The notes beneath the pieces were generated by a model. It was not told the DNA's origin. It did not search any database and was given only the letters and a program-made list of their open reading frames with translations. From contig NAJO01000028.1 in assembly GCA_002077065.1 (NCBI GenBank), positions 248,001 through 312,000 on the forward strand: a DNA stretch of 64,000 nt. The letters are read 5' to 3'. Within the stretch, counting starts at the first letter, position 1; each line of letters begins with the position of its first letter. Shown here one piece after another: positions 11,101 to 21,767 of the stretch. Origin of the DNA: Cryoendolithus antarcticus. Its lineage: Eukaryota; Ascomycota; Dothideomycetes; Cladosporiales; Cladosporiaceae. The position numbers and the translations under genes are program-made.

Positions 11101-11731
11101 TCGATGCAAACATACAGGCAGGTGACCATTGCCATAAGAGTTCCAGACGAACAAGATACCGAAGGCAGGTGAGACTTTCAGTACGATCTCGCATATCACA
11201 TTACGCAGAGCGACCGTCTAACCGAGCTCGCTAAGGTTGTACGGCAGTATGATGGACGGCTCCGAAGACCTCATAAGTTTTCAATTTTGTGGTCTTACGT
11301 GGTACGAGCTAGGGATCAAGCGCCTTGCATATGGATGCATTGGTCCGTACTCTAATGGACATCTGTCGACTTCGTGCGCCTGCTGGCAGTGCAGTGCCAC
11401 TACTCATAGCGTCTGCTTCCCCGGGACATGCACTGTATTGACCTCCGTGAGCTACTTCTGTTGATGCGCTTCAGCAGATGTGGGTGCGCAGAGCTCCGTT
11501 CTGGGTCAATTCACCTCTGCGCGTACAGTGCATGTCCATCGACGCATCTCGCCGGTGCGGTCTACGACCGATCCGTGTGACTGCCGCGGTGTCCTCGGTG
11601 CCGCATTCAACTGAAGCGGCGCTAGCGCTCGATGGTGTGATGGTCGATCCAACAGAATCGAGGGCGTGAGCCCTGATCTGGACCAAGCATATCGATTTGA
11701 CTCTGTCTTCCTCCAAAAACTAGGTTTCGTC
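8144..11731. other. gene-poor stretch with possible cryptic exons
   Basis: About 3.6 kb without a recognisable gene. Two pieces look protein-like. On the plus strand, a good 3' splice site (TCTGCTTTAG) at 10060 opens a frame to a TAG at 10295-10297. It contains SDSSPLKQHGCMEDQFNKL and a nuclear-localisation-like SKKRKVDF. On the minus strand, a frame from about 10043 to 9651 can be joined through a GTGAGA donor to a short frame ending ANHSTHARDT. Neither could be completed or assigned to a family. No terminal repeats or transposase were seen. Confidence 0.4.
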
Positions 11732-13886
11732 TCACTTCACCACGCCATCCCCAGCAGCATAAAGTCCAGCAAAGTCCATCTGCGCAAGTTCGCCTTGGAC
11801 TTGATCTATTTCGCGGCTCAGATCTTCAACATTGCCAGCCAACGCTGACAGTTCATCGAATTGGCGCCGTTTGTTCGCATCCGCAATCATGGTCTCGACC
11901 ATGAACTTCTGCTCTTCGAGTACAATCATGCGCTCCCTGAGCTCTTTCTCCTGGGCCTCCAACGCAGTCACTGCCAAAGAAGACGTACTGCTGCCACGAC
12001 TGCTCCCAGGCCGATGCAATGTGTCGTTGAACTTGACCTGTGATAAGGCAGATTGAGGATGACCGTTGGTAGGCTTCGTACTTGAAGAAATGTGACGCAA
12101 TACTTTTGGCAGAGATTTCAAGGGCAGCATGTGGATGTGTAGGAATACTGCAGCCTGTTGGTGCACTGCTTTCTGCAGTCGCTTCTGTGTCGGAGACTCT
12201 GTCGGCAGGTCTCTCACTCTCCGTGCTGCGAAGTCATACTGCGTGAACGCATCTGTGAGCCGCTTCCGCACTTTTGCCGCATCGGCGAGGGTAGCAGTAG
12301 ATGGTGGCTTCTCTGGGTCCTGCAATGTGAGCAAGAGTCGTTGAAACCTCGGCAATAGCAGTCGGATGCCATGCTCAAATTGCAGTAAATTCTGATATGC
12401 ACGCTGGTCTGGTGGGCTTGTGGTAGCCTCTCGCATGAAGTCGGCTTTGCCGAAAACAGTATGTTGGCAGTCTTTACACATTCGTATATCGACTGCGGTC
12501 TTCACTCCAGGTTTCTCTGAACTCGCGTCAGCTGTCGTGCGTCAGCACAGCACCGTAAGCAAAACAGATGGTACGCACTGGTATTAACATCGAGCCCAAC
12601 TTCCGACGAGCAATTAGTCGCCGGATCACCACATACGACTCGTCCACATATCCTGCAGTGATGTCGACGGAATGTGTATTGAGAAAAAGTCTGCTGGCAA
12701 TACGGACATTGCGTTACAGAAGCATCATCTTCCCACGTCACGACCGACTGCTCCAACGCCCGTAACTGAGGCTTTGACCCGGCTAAGGATAACCACAGCA
12801 GACTTCCTGTGCTCTGGGTCGTTTCCGGTGCAGCGTTTGCAAGTAGGTGTGTCAGCCTTGTCAGCCTGGATTCCAGCCGGCTGATCTCCAGATTCTGCTT
12901 GTCTACCGTCTTGCTTCTAGTCGACTTGAAAAAGTCAAGGTGATTCCTCTCAAGGCCAGTATGGTCATTGTAACCCTCTCGCGTCTTGTAACACGTCTCG
13001 CAAACTCGACACCAGACACCCCGTACTGGCTCATGCTGTGCGGATCGCGACAATTTCATCTGATACATTGTATGTTCTTCGCAGAAGAGCTTTCCACAGT
13101 GTCTGCAATGGACCTGCCCATATCCGCCTCCGAGTCTCTTACCACACATAGGGTCTGCGCAGGCGTCGAATCCTGACGCTTTCTGCCAGTGCTTCCGAGT
13201 GACAAGCTCCTCTGCGTTATGTGGTGTTTCTGTAATAGCAGCAGACATAGCACCCGGCGCAGCAGGTATTGGAGACGTTGTACCGCTACTGTGCGACCGT
13301 GTCACAACGTGGCTTACCAGGCCTTGCTCATCGTTAGACTCAAAGACTTCTAACCCACGGAGTTTCTGATTGAGCACTGCCAGTGGCTGGAACTTTTTGG
13401 CCTTCGTCATTTGCGACTTGAACCATGTCTTCACCTCATCTTGCTCTTCTTCCTCAAGATTGGCATGGTTGTCGTCGATGTGCCTGCTTCGTCGTCAGAT
13501 ATGGCCCTTGTCATCGCGCCACGGTGAAGGGTTGGCTTACCTACCTGTTCAGCTGGAGAAGTGTCATCTAAATACATCAGCATGTCGCCCTTACCACCCT
13601 ATCGGATATCCAAACTCACCATCTCCTCATTGCAGATAGGGCAGACCATGCGAGAGGTCGCCGCTGCGACCGTGGTACCATGCCCGCCCAACGCCACCCT
13701 CGAAGCAAGATCCTCATGGTCAGTCGATGCAGGTGTACTCGAGGCTTGCGAGTTTAGCGATACCGAGCTCTCAGAGGGTGACAACAAGCCAGTCACCGGA
13801 GGATGGAACGGCTCTGGAGGCGGCGGTGCTAAGCCCTTGCCGCTGCTCAACACTCGGCCGCCACCGAGACTCCGTCTGGCGGCCAT
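11732..13886 (-). CDS. PEP7: Vac1/Pep7-type FYVE protein (rabenosyn-like)
   Basis: Four exons (13886-13620, 13567-13545, 13483-12579, 12531-11732) encode about 664 residues; introns are 52, 61 and 47 nt and all phases agree. Domains in order are: a C2H2 finger (Cys82, Cys85, His98, His103) assembled from three exons including a 23-nt microexon; a first FYVE-like domain around 195-263 (GQVHCRHCGKLFC); a second FYVE around 350-430 with the RRHHCRICGRVVC phosphoinositide motif; and a coiled-coil C-terminus of Rab-binding type. In yeast Vac1/Pep7 links PI3P and Rab5 (Vps21) to SNARE-mediated fusion at the late endosome. A longer frame starts at 14141, but MAARRSLGGGRVLSSGKGLA with its good ATCATGGCC context looks like the family N-terminus, so 13886 was chosen. 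Confidence 0.88.
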
Positions 13887-14179
13887 GATATGTGCTACCG
13901 GTGGATGTGGAGTGTCATGTCGACGTCCTGGCGCAGCAGTCTGTGTATGCGCCGAAGGCCTCGGCGGCAGCACTGACGGAAGTGATGGCATGCACTGGTG
14001 GGGCATTTTTAGGTCGACGGGCCGTTTCAAGCCACGTGGATGTACCCTGCAGGTGATGTCGGCGACTGCTGCTCCGACGTTTCCGGCTTGAACCTCGAGA
14101 TCGTCATGAGGAACAGGTGGACCGTACAGATCAATCGACATTATTGTATTGACGCGACCTATCGTTACGCACCATCATT

Positions 14180-15074
14180 ATGGCAGAAATCTCATATCCA
14201 GATGTCCGGGGCGGAGGCTCACTCATTCTCGCCTATCAAGTTCGGAACAAGAAAGTGCTGGTGGTAGGTGGCGGCGAGGTAAGACTTTCTGTCCTTGACG
14301 ATTAGAACAGCGTGTTGGGCTTTGTTGACGCAGCTCACACAGACACTCAGGTAGCAGCAGGACGTATCGTGCGTCTTCTCGAAGCCGATGCAAACGTCAT
14401 CCTCGTATCACCGCGGTCAGGACTGAATCCCGAAGTAGCCTATCGAGCTGCACAGAAGCAAGTCATCTACCATGACAGAGTCTTCGAGCCATCAGATCTA
14501 GACGATCCGGCAATCATGATGGTCATGACCGCAATAGACAACCCCGAAGCTTCCAGTCGAATTTGGAAGCTGTGCAAGGAGAGGCGAATCCCTGCCAACA
14601 TCGCAGATGTGCCCCCGGAATGCGACTTCTACTTCGGCAGCATGTATCGCGATGGCCCATTGCAGATCATGGTAAGCACAAATGGGAACGGCCCGAAGAT
14701 GGCCAATATTGTGCGGCGGCGAATCGAGGGCAGCTTACCACCAAACATCGGTGATGCCATCGCGAAAGTGGGTGCGCTGAGGAAGAAGCTGCGGCAAGTA
14801 GCGCCGGGCAACGAGCAAGGACCAAAGCGGATGAAGTGGTAAGTGAAACCTACTGGACGTATGGAACGACTTGCTAACCCTCCTCGTTAGGATGACCAAG
14901 GTTTGCGTGCAATGGAGCCTCGAGGAGCTTTGTGAGATGGAACCCGAGGATATGGACCGACTCTTGGAATCGTACGATCCGGACGAGGTGCCATCGTTTC
15001 AGAAAGTGCGAAGCGGATTTGAGCCTGGCGAGTGGGAATTTGATGGCTCGTTCGGGTGGTCATGTGTTATATAG
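14180..15074 (+). CDS. MET8: siroheme synthase Met8 (precorrin-2 dehydrogenase/ferrochelatase)
   Basis: Exons 14180-14278, 14351-14838 and 14891-15074 encode 256 residues, near yeast Met8 (274). Intron 1 interrupts the dinucleotide-binding motif, and splicing gives VLVVGGGEVAAGRI (residues 27-40). Later segments (VMTAIDNPE, ANIADVPPECDFYFGSMYRD, ISTNGNGP-like VSTNGNGPKMA) are typical of the family. The enzyme oxidises precorrin-2 with NAD and inserts Fe2+ to make siroheme, the cofactor of sulfite and nitrite reductases, so it serves methionine/cysteine synthesis and nitrate use. It acts in the cytosol. It lies head to head with the Pep7 gene, with about 290 bases between chosen starts, so the two probably share a promoter region. 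Confidence 0.92.
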
Positions 15075-15335
15075 TATGCATGTAAAATGTACTGGCGTAC
15101 GAAGTGAGAGTTCGACAAAATTTCAATCATCATGTTGGGTGAACGCACTTGCCATTAGCTGCACCGCAAGCGTTCACCTTCTGGACAGGACTTCACGTTA
15201 CAAGCGTCTTATCGGGCTCTTACTTCGTTTCTTAATTTAAATTCATGGAGTGGTAAGTCCTCTGGATGATTGTTTGAATGATTCAACTTCAACGCAACGT
15301 TGTACGCTTCGTCGTTACAGGCATGAGCACTCAAC

Positions 15336-16654
15336 ATGTCAGACATGACCGCTCCTTTCAATCGACCGTACTACACTGAAGCTATCAACTTCGCCCTGCT
15401 CGCTGAAGGCGACGCGGCACTCAAGAGGATCCTCGATGCGAATAAAGGACGCCTAGACTGGCAAGATTCGGAAGCACTGAAGCAAGTCAAGCTGTGATAC
15501 TCATGGCCTAGCAATAGCAAAGCTGACACCGTGGCAACAATAGATGCTTGACGAATGCGATCCTAGCACGAGACTTCTCCTTGAAGCTGACCTTGCCTGA
15601 TGATCGACTCTGTCCACCCGTTCCCGTGCGATGGAACTACATTCGTTGGATTCAGGATCTCCTGGCCACGACACAATCGAGCACCAAGATTACTGGACTC
15701 GACATCGGCACCGGCGCCTCAGCGATATACGCTCTGCTAGCCGCGCGACTCGGCTGGCGAATGCGTGGCTCTGACATCGATAGCAAGAGCATAGCTCATG
15801 CTCAGCGGAATGCTCAGAACAATAAACTCCGCATTCTCATCTGCACGACCACGATGGCGGATCCGTTGATTCCACTGGACAGATTCCCAGAAGATGAGTT
15901 GGACTTCATTGTATGCAACCCCCCATTCTACTCGTCTGACGAGGATATGCAATCGGCATATGCTGATAACCCTATACCCGCCTCGGCTGTCTGCACTGGA
16001 TCGACCAACGAGATGATCGGACCTGGTGGTGACGTTGGCTTCGCCACTCGACTCATCGACGAATCCTTGACTCTACGTGAGAGAGTTAGATGGTACACGT
16101 GTATGCTATCTCGATTGATCTCGCTACATCAAGTAATATCAAAGCTCAAGGAAGCCGGTATCGTTAATTGGGCGGTGACGAACCTACAAGCCGGACAGAA
16201 GACTAGGCGATGGGCAGTGGCTTGGTCGTTCCGTGACTTTAGGCCTACTAACGAGGTGGCGAGGCATGGCGACCTCGTCTTGGGAGTCCTACCACCAGCT
16301 ACAGAGTGGACAATCACTGTTACTGGTATGGAGGCTGCAGATGTCGGCCAGAACGTCAACGAGCTGATGAGTGGACTCGATCTGAGGTGGATGTGGAAGG
16401 AAGGGACCACGACTGGTATGGCAGCAACCGAGACCAATGTATGGAGTCGAGCCGCACGGAGGAAGAAGAAAGCGATCGAGGCGGTGGGGATGTCGGTCGA
16501 TCATGACAGTGACGGCAGCGATGAAGATATTGCTCTGATGGTCAAGATCGTGTGCAGTGATGGGCGAGCTGACGTGCGCTGGATGCGCGGGCTCGACCAT
16601 GTCATCTGGGAAAGCTTTTGTGGCATGCTGAAGGGCTCCTTGGGTGCGAGATAA
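15336..16654 (+). CDS. METTL16-type RNA adenine N6-methyltransferase
   Basis: Exons 15336-15493 and 15544-16654 encode 422 residues. The 50-nt intron begins GTGATA and ends AATAG, and phase is kept. The N-terminus (NRPYYTEAINFALLAEGD) is followed by LPDDRLCPPVPVRWNYIRWI, a SAM-binding LDIGTGASAIY (about 105-115) and the catalytic NPPF at 178-181 within DFIVCNPPFYSSDEDM. TRRWAVAWSF is also conserved. This is the METTL16/METT10D family, related to bacterial RlmF. Members methylate A43 of U6 snRNA in the fission yeast and human enzymes. The vertebrate-specific C-terminal RNA-binding regions are not obvious. The stop is 32 bases from the stop of the convergent hydrolase gene, so their 3' UTRs must overlap. 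Confidence 0.88.
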
Positions 16655-16686
16655 CGTCTTTGAACTACTCTGCAAGGATGAATTCA

Positions 16687-17769
16687 TTACCGGACCATGA
16701 GCGCTGAACTCTGTCTCTTCGCAAGCTTGCGTATCTCCACCATCACCCATCTTACCTCGTCAACGTACTTCTCGGGCCGACGAAACAGGTCGTCATGCCC
16801 AGCATCTTCGAACACAACGTATCGATTGCAGCTCGACAGCCGCAACTGAATCGACCGAACATCATCGTCATACGTCCTGAACATCTCAAGGAAGTCCACA
16901 GCATCCATCTGTTCCTGTACAGTACCCTGGCCTCGCTTCACGCCCTCGTCAAAGATCATTCTGAAGTCCTTCGCCATATTGCAGCGGATGACGCTGACTG
17001 GCCACGGGTCAAGAGCATGTCTTGAGCACTGCTGGGACCATGCAAGGACCGCAGCACTGCGGTGGATCTCTTCGGACTTTTCGATCTGCTTCGCAGTGCG
17101 TTCCACAGCTTCCATTGCAGTATTCCACTCCGCATCCGTGAGCTGTGATGCCTCGCGTAGGTGAGTCAGCTCGCCCAGATCGACGTCTTTACCTACCGCA
17201 TCGAGTGAAGCTGGAGGTAACTTGGGCTGATGTGCGAGTTCCGTCCCGCAGTCTGCCAGGACCAGACCCACAATCGCATCTGGAATGTCTCGATAGAGCT
17301 CCATGAAGGCCCTTGCCGCGATGCCACCATGTGAGTGGCCCATGAGTACATACTGGGGTGCCACTCCTATGATCCTGAGCAATGTCTGGAGATCGCTGGC
17401 GCCATTCTGAGCATCCAGGGAACCGTTGGGGTTACGTCCACTTCGATCGTAGCCGCCACAATCGTGGAAGTAGACCCGGAAATGTTCGCTCAAAAGTCTC
17501 TGCAACCGGCAGACGGTGGCTACTGATCCACCGGCACCGGTGAAGAAGAGGACGACTGGCTCACCACGCGGACGTGGTGGACCGCTGGTGGAGATGAATA
17601 GCTTGTGGGCACCTATGTCTATCAGGTCGGCCACAGTGTCAGATTCCCACGTGTTCTCGTGAGTCACAAGCATGGTAGCAGTGGCACTGATGCGTGATCG
17701 AACTCGTGGACGTAACAGTCTTTGTGCATCAGAGAGCAAGAAAGGCAAAGTCGCTGAATTTGAAACCAT
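16687..17769 (-). CDS. alpha/beta hydrolase
   Basis: A single-exon frame of 360 residues from the first ATG at 17769. A second ATG at 17673 (MLVTHENTWESD) would give 328 residues. The extra Arg-rich leader could be a mitochondrial targeting sequence or untranslated. VVLFFTGAGGS resembles an oxyanion-hole region. VLMGHSHGGIAARAF contains the nucleophile elbow GHSHGG (Ser at about residue 146 of the long form), and VFEDAGHDDLF carries the likely catalytic His. This is the typical fold of esterases, lipases and related enzymes. The substrate is unknown. It converges closely with the METTL16-type gene. Confidence 0.8.
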   Translation of the reverse strand: MVSNSATLPFLLSDAQRLLRPRVRSRISATATMLVTHENTWESDTVADLIDIGAHKLFISTSGPPRPRGEPVVLFFTGAGGSVATVCRLQRLLSEHFRVYFHDCGGYDRSGRNPNGSLDAQNGASDLQTLLRIIGVAPQYVLMGHSHGGIAARAFMELYRDIPDAIVGLVLADCGTELAHQPKLPPASLDAVGKDVDLGELTHLREASQLTDAEWNTAMEAVERTAKQIEKSEEIHRSAAVLAWSQQCSRHALDPWPVSVIRCNMAKDFRMIFDEGVKRGQGTVQEQMDAVDFLEMFRTYDDDVRSIQLRLSSCNRYVVFEDAGHDDLFRRPEKYVDEVRWVMVEIRKLAKRQSSALMVR

Positions 17770-18026
17770 TAAAGCCTTGCGTCCAGGCGGCACAGCCTAC
17801 GTCTTCATCAGCCGCACACGATAGCTCCCCGACCTACCGCATTGAGCTTGCTGCATGTTCAGTGCGGGTGAACCAAGTACTCGTCGTGACTACATGTTGC
17901 TCTGGCTCGTGAGACTCAACACACTCGGAAGTGGACGTCCTGTCAGTACTAGCGCACACCTTGCATCGACCTCCTTGGCCGCATATAGCGCGATACACAT
18001 ACAAAGGGACATCAGCTTTAATTAGT

Positions 18027-19250
18027 TCAAGCTACAGCATTCCCAGCCATGTACTGCGCGAACGCAACCGGGTTCCTCGTTTGCATGAACACCGTGCCTG
18101 GCCCAGAGAATTTGCACACTAAGCCTTCACCCGCCGACAGGTTGCTGATGATGCCACCCGATGCTATTCGCTCGAGGACATATTTGCAGTTCCATGCAAC
18201 GAGGTGACCGTTGTCGATGATGTACTTCTCGCCTTCGCGGAGCTATTTCCTGTCAGTGTTTGAGATCACGAAGGGACACCTTGACTCACGTCTTTCCGAA
18301 TGATCGCACCCATGCTCTGGATCCAAAGAATCCCCGTGCCACCCATCTTGTACACGAACAAACCCTCGCCAGAGAACATGGCTTTGCTGATGCTCTGTGC
18401 TTTGTAGTCCTTCGTTACGCCGCTGGTGCATGCCAGAAATGCATCTTTGCCCAAGCTCCACACGTCAGTCCCTCCCGTAAGCCGTATGTTTGTGATGTCG
18501 CCAAAAGTGGTAGGAGCCAGCAGCAGCTCTCCAGGCCCTGTGAAAGTCGATGTCGACATCTCGCCTCCAGTAACGAACTTCTTGAGCGTGAACTTGATTG
18601 CACCCTTGAGAGTCATGGTCGGCGACATGGCGATCATGACTCCAGGCTTGACAATCAGCGGACATCCGACTGCGAGTTGGATCGTGACAATCGAATTGCT
18701 GTCGCGGTGACTTATGCGGTAGCTCCCACCGTTAAAAGTCCCAACATCATCAATCGTCGCGCTCGCGCCTGTGAATTGCCCTTGTGGTGGTGCTCCGCCG
18801 GGCATTTGTGATAGTCGGCTTGTGATGACCGGCCGTTCTGGCTCCTTCTGCTTCTCTTGAGGGTACGACTGCGATGGCGGACCAGAGTAGTACGGCAGTG
18901 CTTTCTCAGACTGCGGCGGCTCGAGCGGACTGACACCTGCATGGCTGCTGTTGCTCACACCGCTATCCGGTGGCGCTGGGGAGACCGCGGGAGGTGGTGC
19001 GAACTGCTGTGGAGGGGGTGCAAAGTGCTGTTGCTGCTGACTTTGCCCTGGCGGCGCATAGTAGTTCTGCTGAGGATCGGACGGAGGCGCCGCGAAATGC
19101 TGTTGTTCTGGCTGTTGTCAGTGGCTTCGGCTGTGTCGTGAGCGGGACGATTCGAGCTACCTTGACCCGGAGGAGCTGAGTCTTGTCAGCAAGGTTTCAT
19201 CAGAGCGTTGGAGGAGACCTACGCGGGTAGTATTGGCCTTGGTTCGCCAT
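18027..19250 (-). CDS. AIM24 family protein
   Basis: Four exons (19250-19223, 19175-19161, 19107-18290, 18242-18027) encode 358 residues. The model includes a 28-nt first exon and a 15-nt microexon; introns are 47, 53 and 47 nt with CTGAC branch sites, and all phases agree. The first about 110 residues are Pro/Gln-rich ([22 protein letters not shown]). The rest is the beta-rich AIM24 domain, related to bacterial DUF124: segments like [56 protein letters not shown] and [21 protein letters not shown]. Yeast Aim24 is mitochondrial and supports MICOS and respiratory complexes. This N-terminus does not look like a targeting peptide, so a cytosolic role is as likely. The molecular function of the family is unclear. 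Confidence 0.85.
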
Positions 19251-19740
19251 AGGATTGAAGGGTTGGTGGTATGATTTCGTGCTGGTGGACTACAGTGGGG
19301 GGAACGCGCAACGCTCAAGAGTAAGACTACTAGACAGATGAAGCAAATGAAGACGACCTACACTTCCTACCTATGCCGGATCTTCTGTAACATAGTCATG
19401 GTCGTGACCGCGTTGGCGACCTACCGCTGGAGAGCAACGATTGGACGACGATCGCGGCGGCTGCTGAAGCTGAGCTGACGCCGAGACTGTGGTTCGCGCG
19501 TGATGAGCCGGCGCTTACGATAGTGTTAGCTTGAGGATGGGGTCGTTGAATCGCAATGGTGAAAAAGCGCCGTAGGCTAGGCGAAAGGAGATGTTGGCAT
19601 GTGAGGTACCACACAGGTTAGGTCGGCAAGACCGTTTGATCGCGGATTCCTCTCCGTTTCGTCGATAGTTCTTCCGCATGATCTCGCTGATAGAAAGAAC
19701 ATATTTAGCGGGGAAGACGTGTCCACCACAATCACACCCT
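19251..19740. other. intergenic upstream of AIM24-like gene
   Basis: About 490 bases between the AIM24-like start and the tRNA-Ala. Expected to hold the promoter of the AIM24-like gene. Short frames on both strands do not look coding. Confidence 0.5.
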
Positions 19741-19813
19741 GGGCAATTGGCGCAGCTGGTAGCGCGCTTCCTTAGCATGGAAGAGGTCGTGAGTTCAAGT
19801 CTTACATTGTCCA
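19741..19813 (+). tRNA. tRNA-Ala(AGC)
   Basis: A 73-nt cloverleaf without intron. The acceptor stem is GGGCAAT with ATTGTCC and discriminator A, and the D-arm reads GCGCAGCTGGTAGCGC. The anticodon stem is CTTCC/GGAAG with loop TTAGCAT (anticodon AGC). The variable loop is AGGTC and the T-arm is GTGAG-TTCAAGT-CTTAC. The internal A and B boxes of Pol III promoters fall in the D and T arms. Confidence 0.95.
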
Positions 19814-20362
19814 CTTTCACTCGTCATTTTTGCCTTTCTGACCTCATCTTGCAATGCTAGAATGTTCCGATACTTCGGGGCACGCACAGTCAACGCTGGG
19901 TATTGTACTTGACTGCCGTTTCCGCAGAGGTAAGAACCCAGCTGCTCTTCATTGCCCAAAACAATAGCAGTGGATGGACTCTCAATGAAATTCAAGAGAG
20001 AGACCTGAGTGTCAACGCTGTTTTTAATACGATGGTTACGCAGCTTGCTATGAACTGCACTGGGCTTAGCCCTTTCGAAGCACTTGACTGGTGGATGGGA
20101 GCTGAGGCACTACAACAATGGCATACCACTCCCCCAAAGCTATCGTCCGCTAGTACGCGCCGGTGTGCACGGTACCAGGTACTTTGACTGAATGGGAGCC
20201 TTGCATCCGAGTGCCGTGAGAATCGTCCAAGGGTCTCGCAATGCTCTGGGCCACAACGATTAATTGCTCGGACTCGCAAGCCCAATGTCCAGAAGCTGCT
20301 ATTCTCTTCTCCAACCAGTCACTTGATGCGGCCGACTAGTCCATTAGATGCAATACTACGTC
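19814..20362. other. intergenic after tRNA-Ala
   Basis: About 550 bases up to the 3' end of the broken SDR gene. The frame 19903-20187 (+, 94 codons) is the longest but matches nothing recognisable. Confidence 0.45.
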
Positions 20363-21308
20363 CTAGTCGTGTTGCAATGCACAGTGTGCTCCATCCAGAT
20401 TTACTCGTCTACCAATGACAACCTCGCTCATGCCGCCGGCGAGGAAGAGGACCAGATTGGCAATGGCATAGTGCTGGGGAGGCACTTGCTTCGACGCAGG
20501 CACGTCACTTGCAGGTCTGGCAATCCGGTCAGTAGTGCTACGCTCGCTGGCACGGCAGACGCAGCTCTGATGAGGAGGTGGGATGTAAGTACCTCTCTGT
20601 CTTCATCAGAGCTTCCATATGAGTTTGAGCCTCGTGGTAAAGCTCCTCGGAACGATCTTCGAAGCCTGTTGCGACTACCGAAGGACTATCAGCCGAGCGT
20701 TGGACGAAGGAGAGACTGGGCAAATGATCTGTAGTACCTCCAAGTGTAATGACATTGCATCTCACGGTACCTACGTGTTGCTGCGAAAGATCTCGGGCGA
20801 GCTCGATCTGATCTCAGTCAGCTTGTCCTCTCGCTGAATACATTGAAAGACGGACCAGAGATTCGCTTCCATGATCGCCCTTCGCGTCGCCAGGCACAAC
20901 GACGATTGACCCTCCATTGCCCTCCTTCATCACTTCGCCAGTGGCTAGACTCAGCTTCCTGAAGCTCTCAACATCATGTCCCTTCCCATCACCATCATCT
21001 TCGTCGACAAGATCGACGAGAGCATCGACTCTCCCTCCACCACCTAGACCCTCGAACTTCCGCTTCGCTGACTCGACTATCGCTTCGGCCGCATCAGCAT
21101 CATGTAGATCGACCTGCTCGAACTGGAAATGAGTTCCAAGACCGGCGTTCAGCGACTGATCCCGGACTTTGTCGTCAACGCCCAGTACCAGAGCATTGGC
21201 CTTGAGTAGCGTCTTGCAGATCACGACACCGAGAGGAGAGCTAGCATTCGTGACGATGCAGACTTTGTATTGCAAATTGAGAGGGCTGTTTCTTTCTATG
21301 ATCGACAT
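20363..21308 (-). pseudogene. SDR-family protein with in-frame TGA
   Basis: Exons 21308-20593 and 20516-20363 (intron 20517-20592, with TACTGAC branch site) form a frame of 289 codons. Codon 165 is TGA (20816-20814) in the middle of the frame. Before it are the Rossmann start (KVCIVTNASSPLGVVICKTL), SIVVVPGDAKGDHGSESL and an active-site-like MYSARGQAD. Directly after it the same frame continues with DQIELARDLSQQHVGTVRCN, typical SDR sequence. The second exon gives ANLVLFLAGGMSEVVIGRRV-NLDGA, the usual C-terminus. The YxxxK motif is also degenerate (YSARG). No intron of normal size can remove the stop without losing the tyrosine. It is either a recent nonsense allele or a readthrough gene. The substrate is unknown. 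Confidence 0.75.
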
Positions 21309-21767
21309 AATTTGTATCTGAGCATATCCAGGAGAAGAGGATAAAGGTGTGCTGCAACGAAGGGGATTTCATGAAGCTGCAGCGGTACTTGCAGTAGAAG
21401 TGGCTCTCACATGTTTCTGTGAAGCTATATGGCTAGGGCCGGGCCAAAGGTGTTCGTTCATAGTTCCCTTTGGCCAGTGTGCAGATCATTGTGCGGGGCG
21501 AAGTGCGAGGTGCAAGAAGTGAGGTCGACTTGCTCACAAGCTTGATGGTAAAACATTACTCGAGACTCCAATTATCGCTACTGTGGCTGGAGGGTATGTA
21601 GTCAAGGTCAGTGTGTCAAATGATATGACCTTCGCGCCCCTGATATCCATCTGCAGCTATATATCGTGTACCTGTCTCCTTTAGGTAATTATGCAATCAC
21701 AAGGACCTCTCTGTTTCCCAGAACGCCACGCTTGCATCAATACAAGATCTCATGACCAGCAGACTGC
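21309..21767. other. intergenic between SDR pseudogene start and GET3 end
   Basis: About 460 bases. This presumably holds the promoter of the broken SDR and the 3' UTR of GET3. Nothing else was seen. Confidence 0.5.

Noticed and set aside
14142..14179. Extremely short (38-base) divergent gap between PEP7 and MET8 starts
   Set aside because: It depends on the longest PEP7 frame. The internal ATG at 13886 has the family-like N-terminus and better context, giving a normal gap of about 290 bases.
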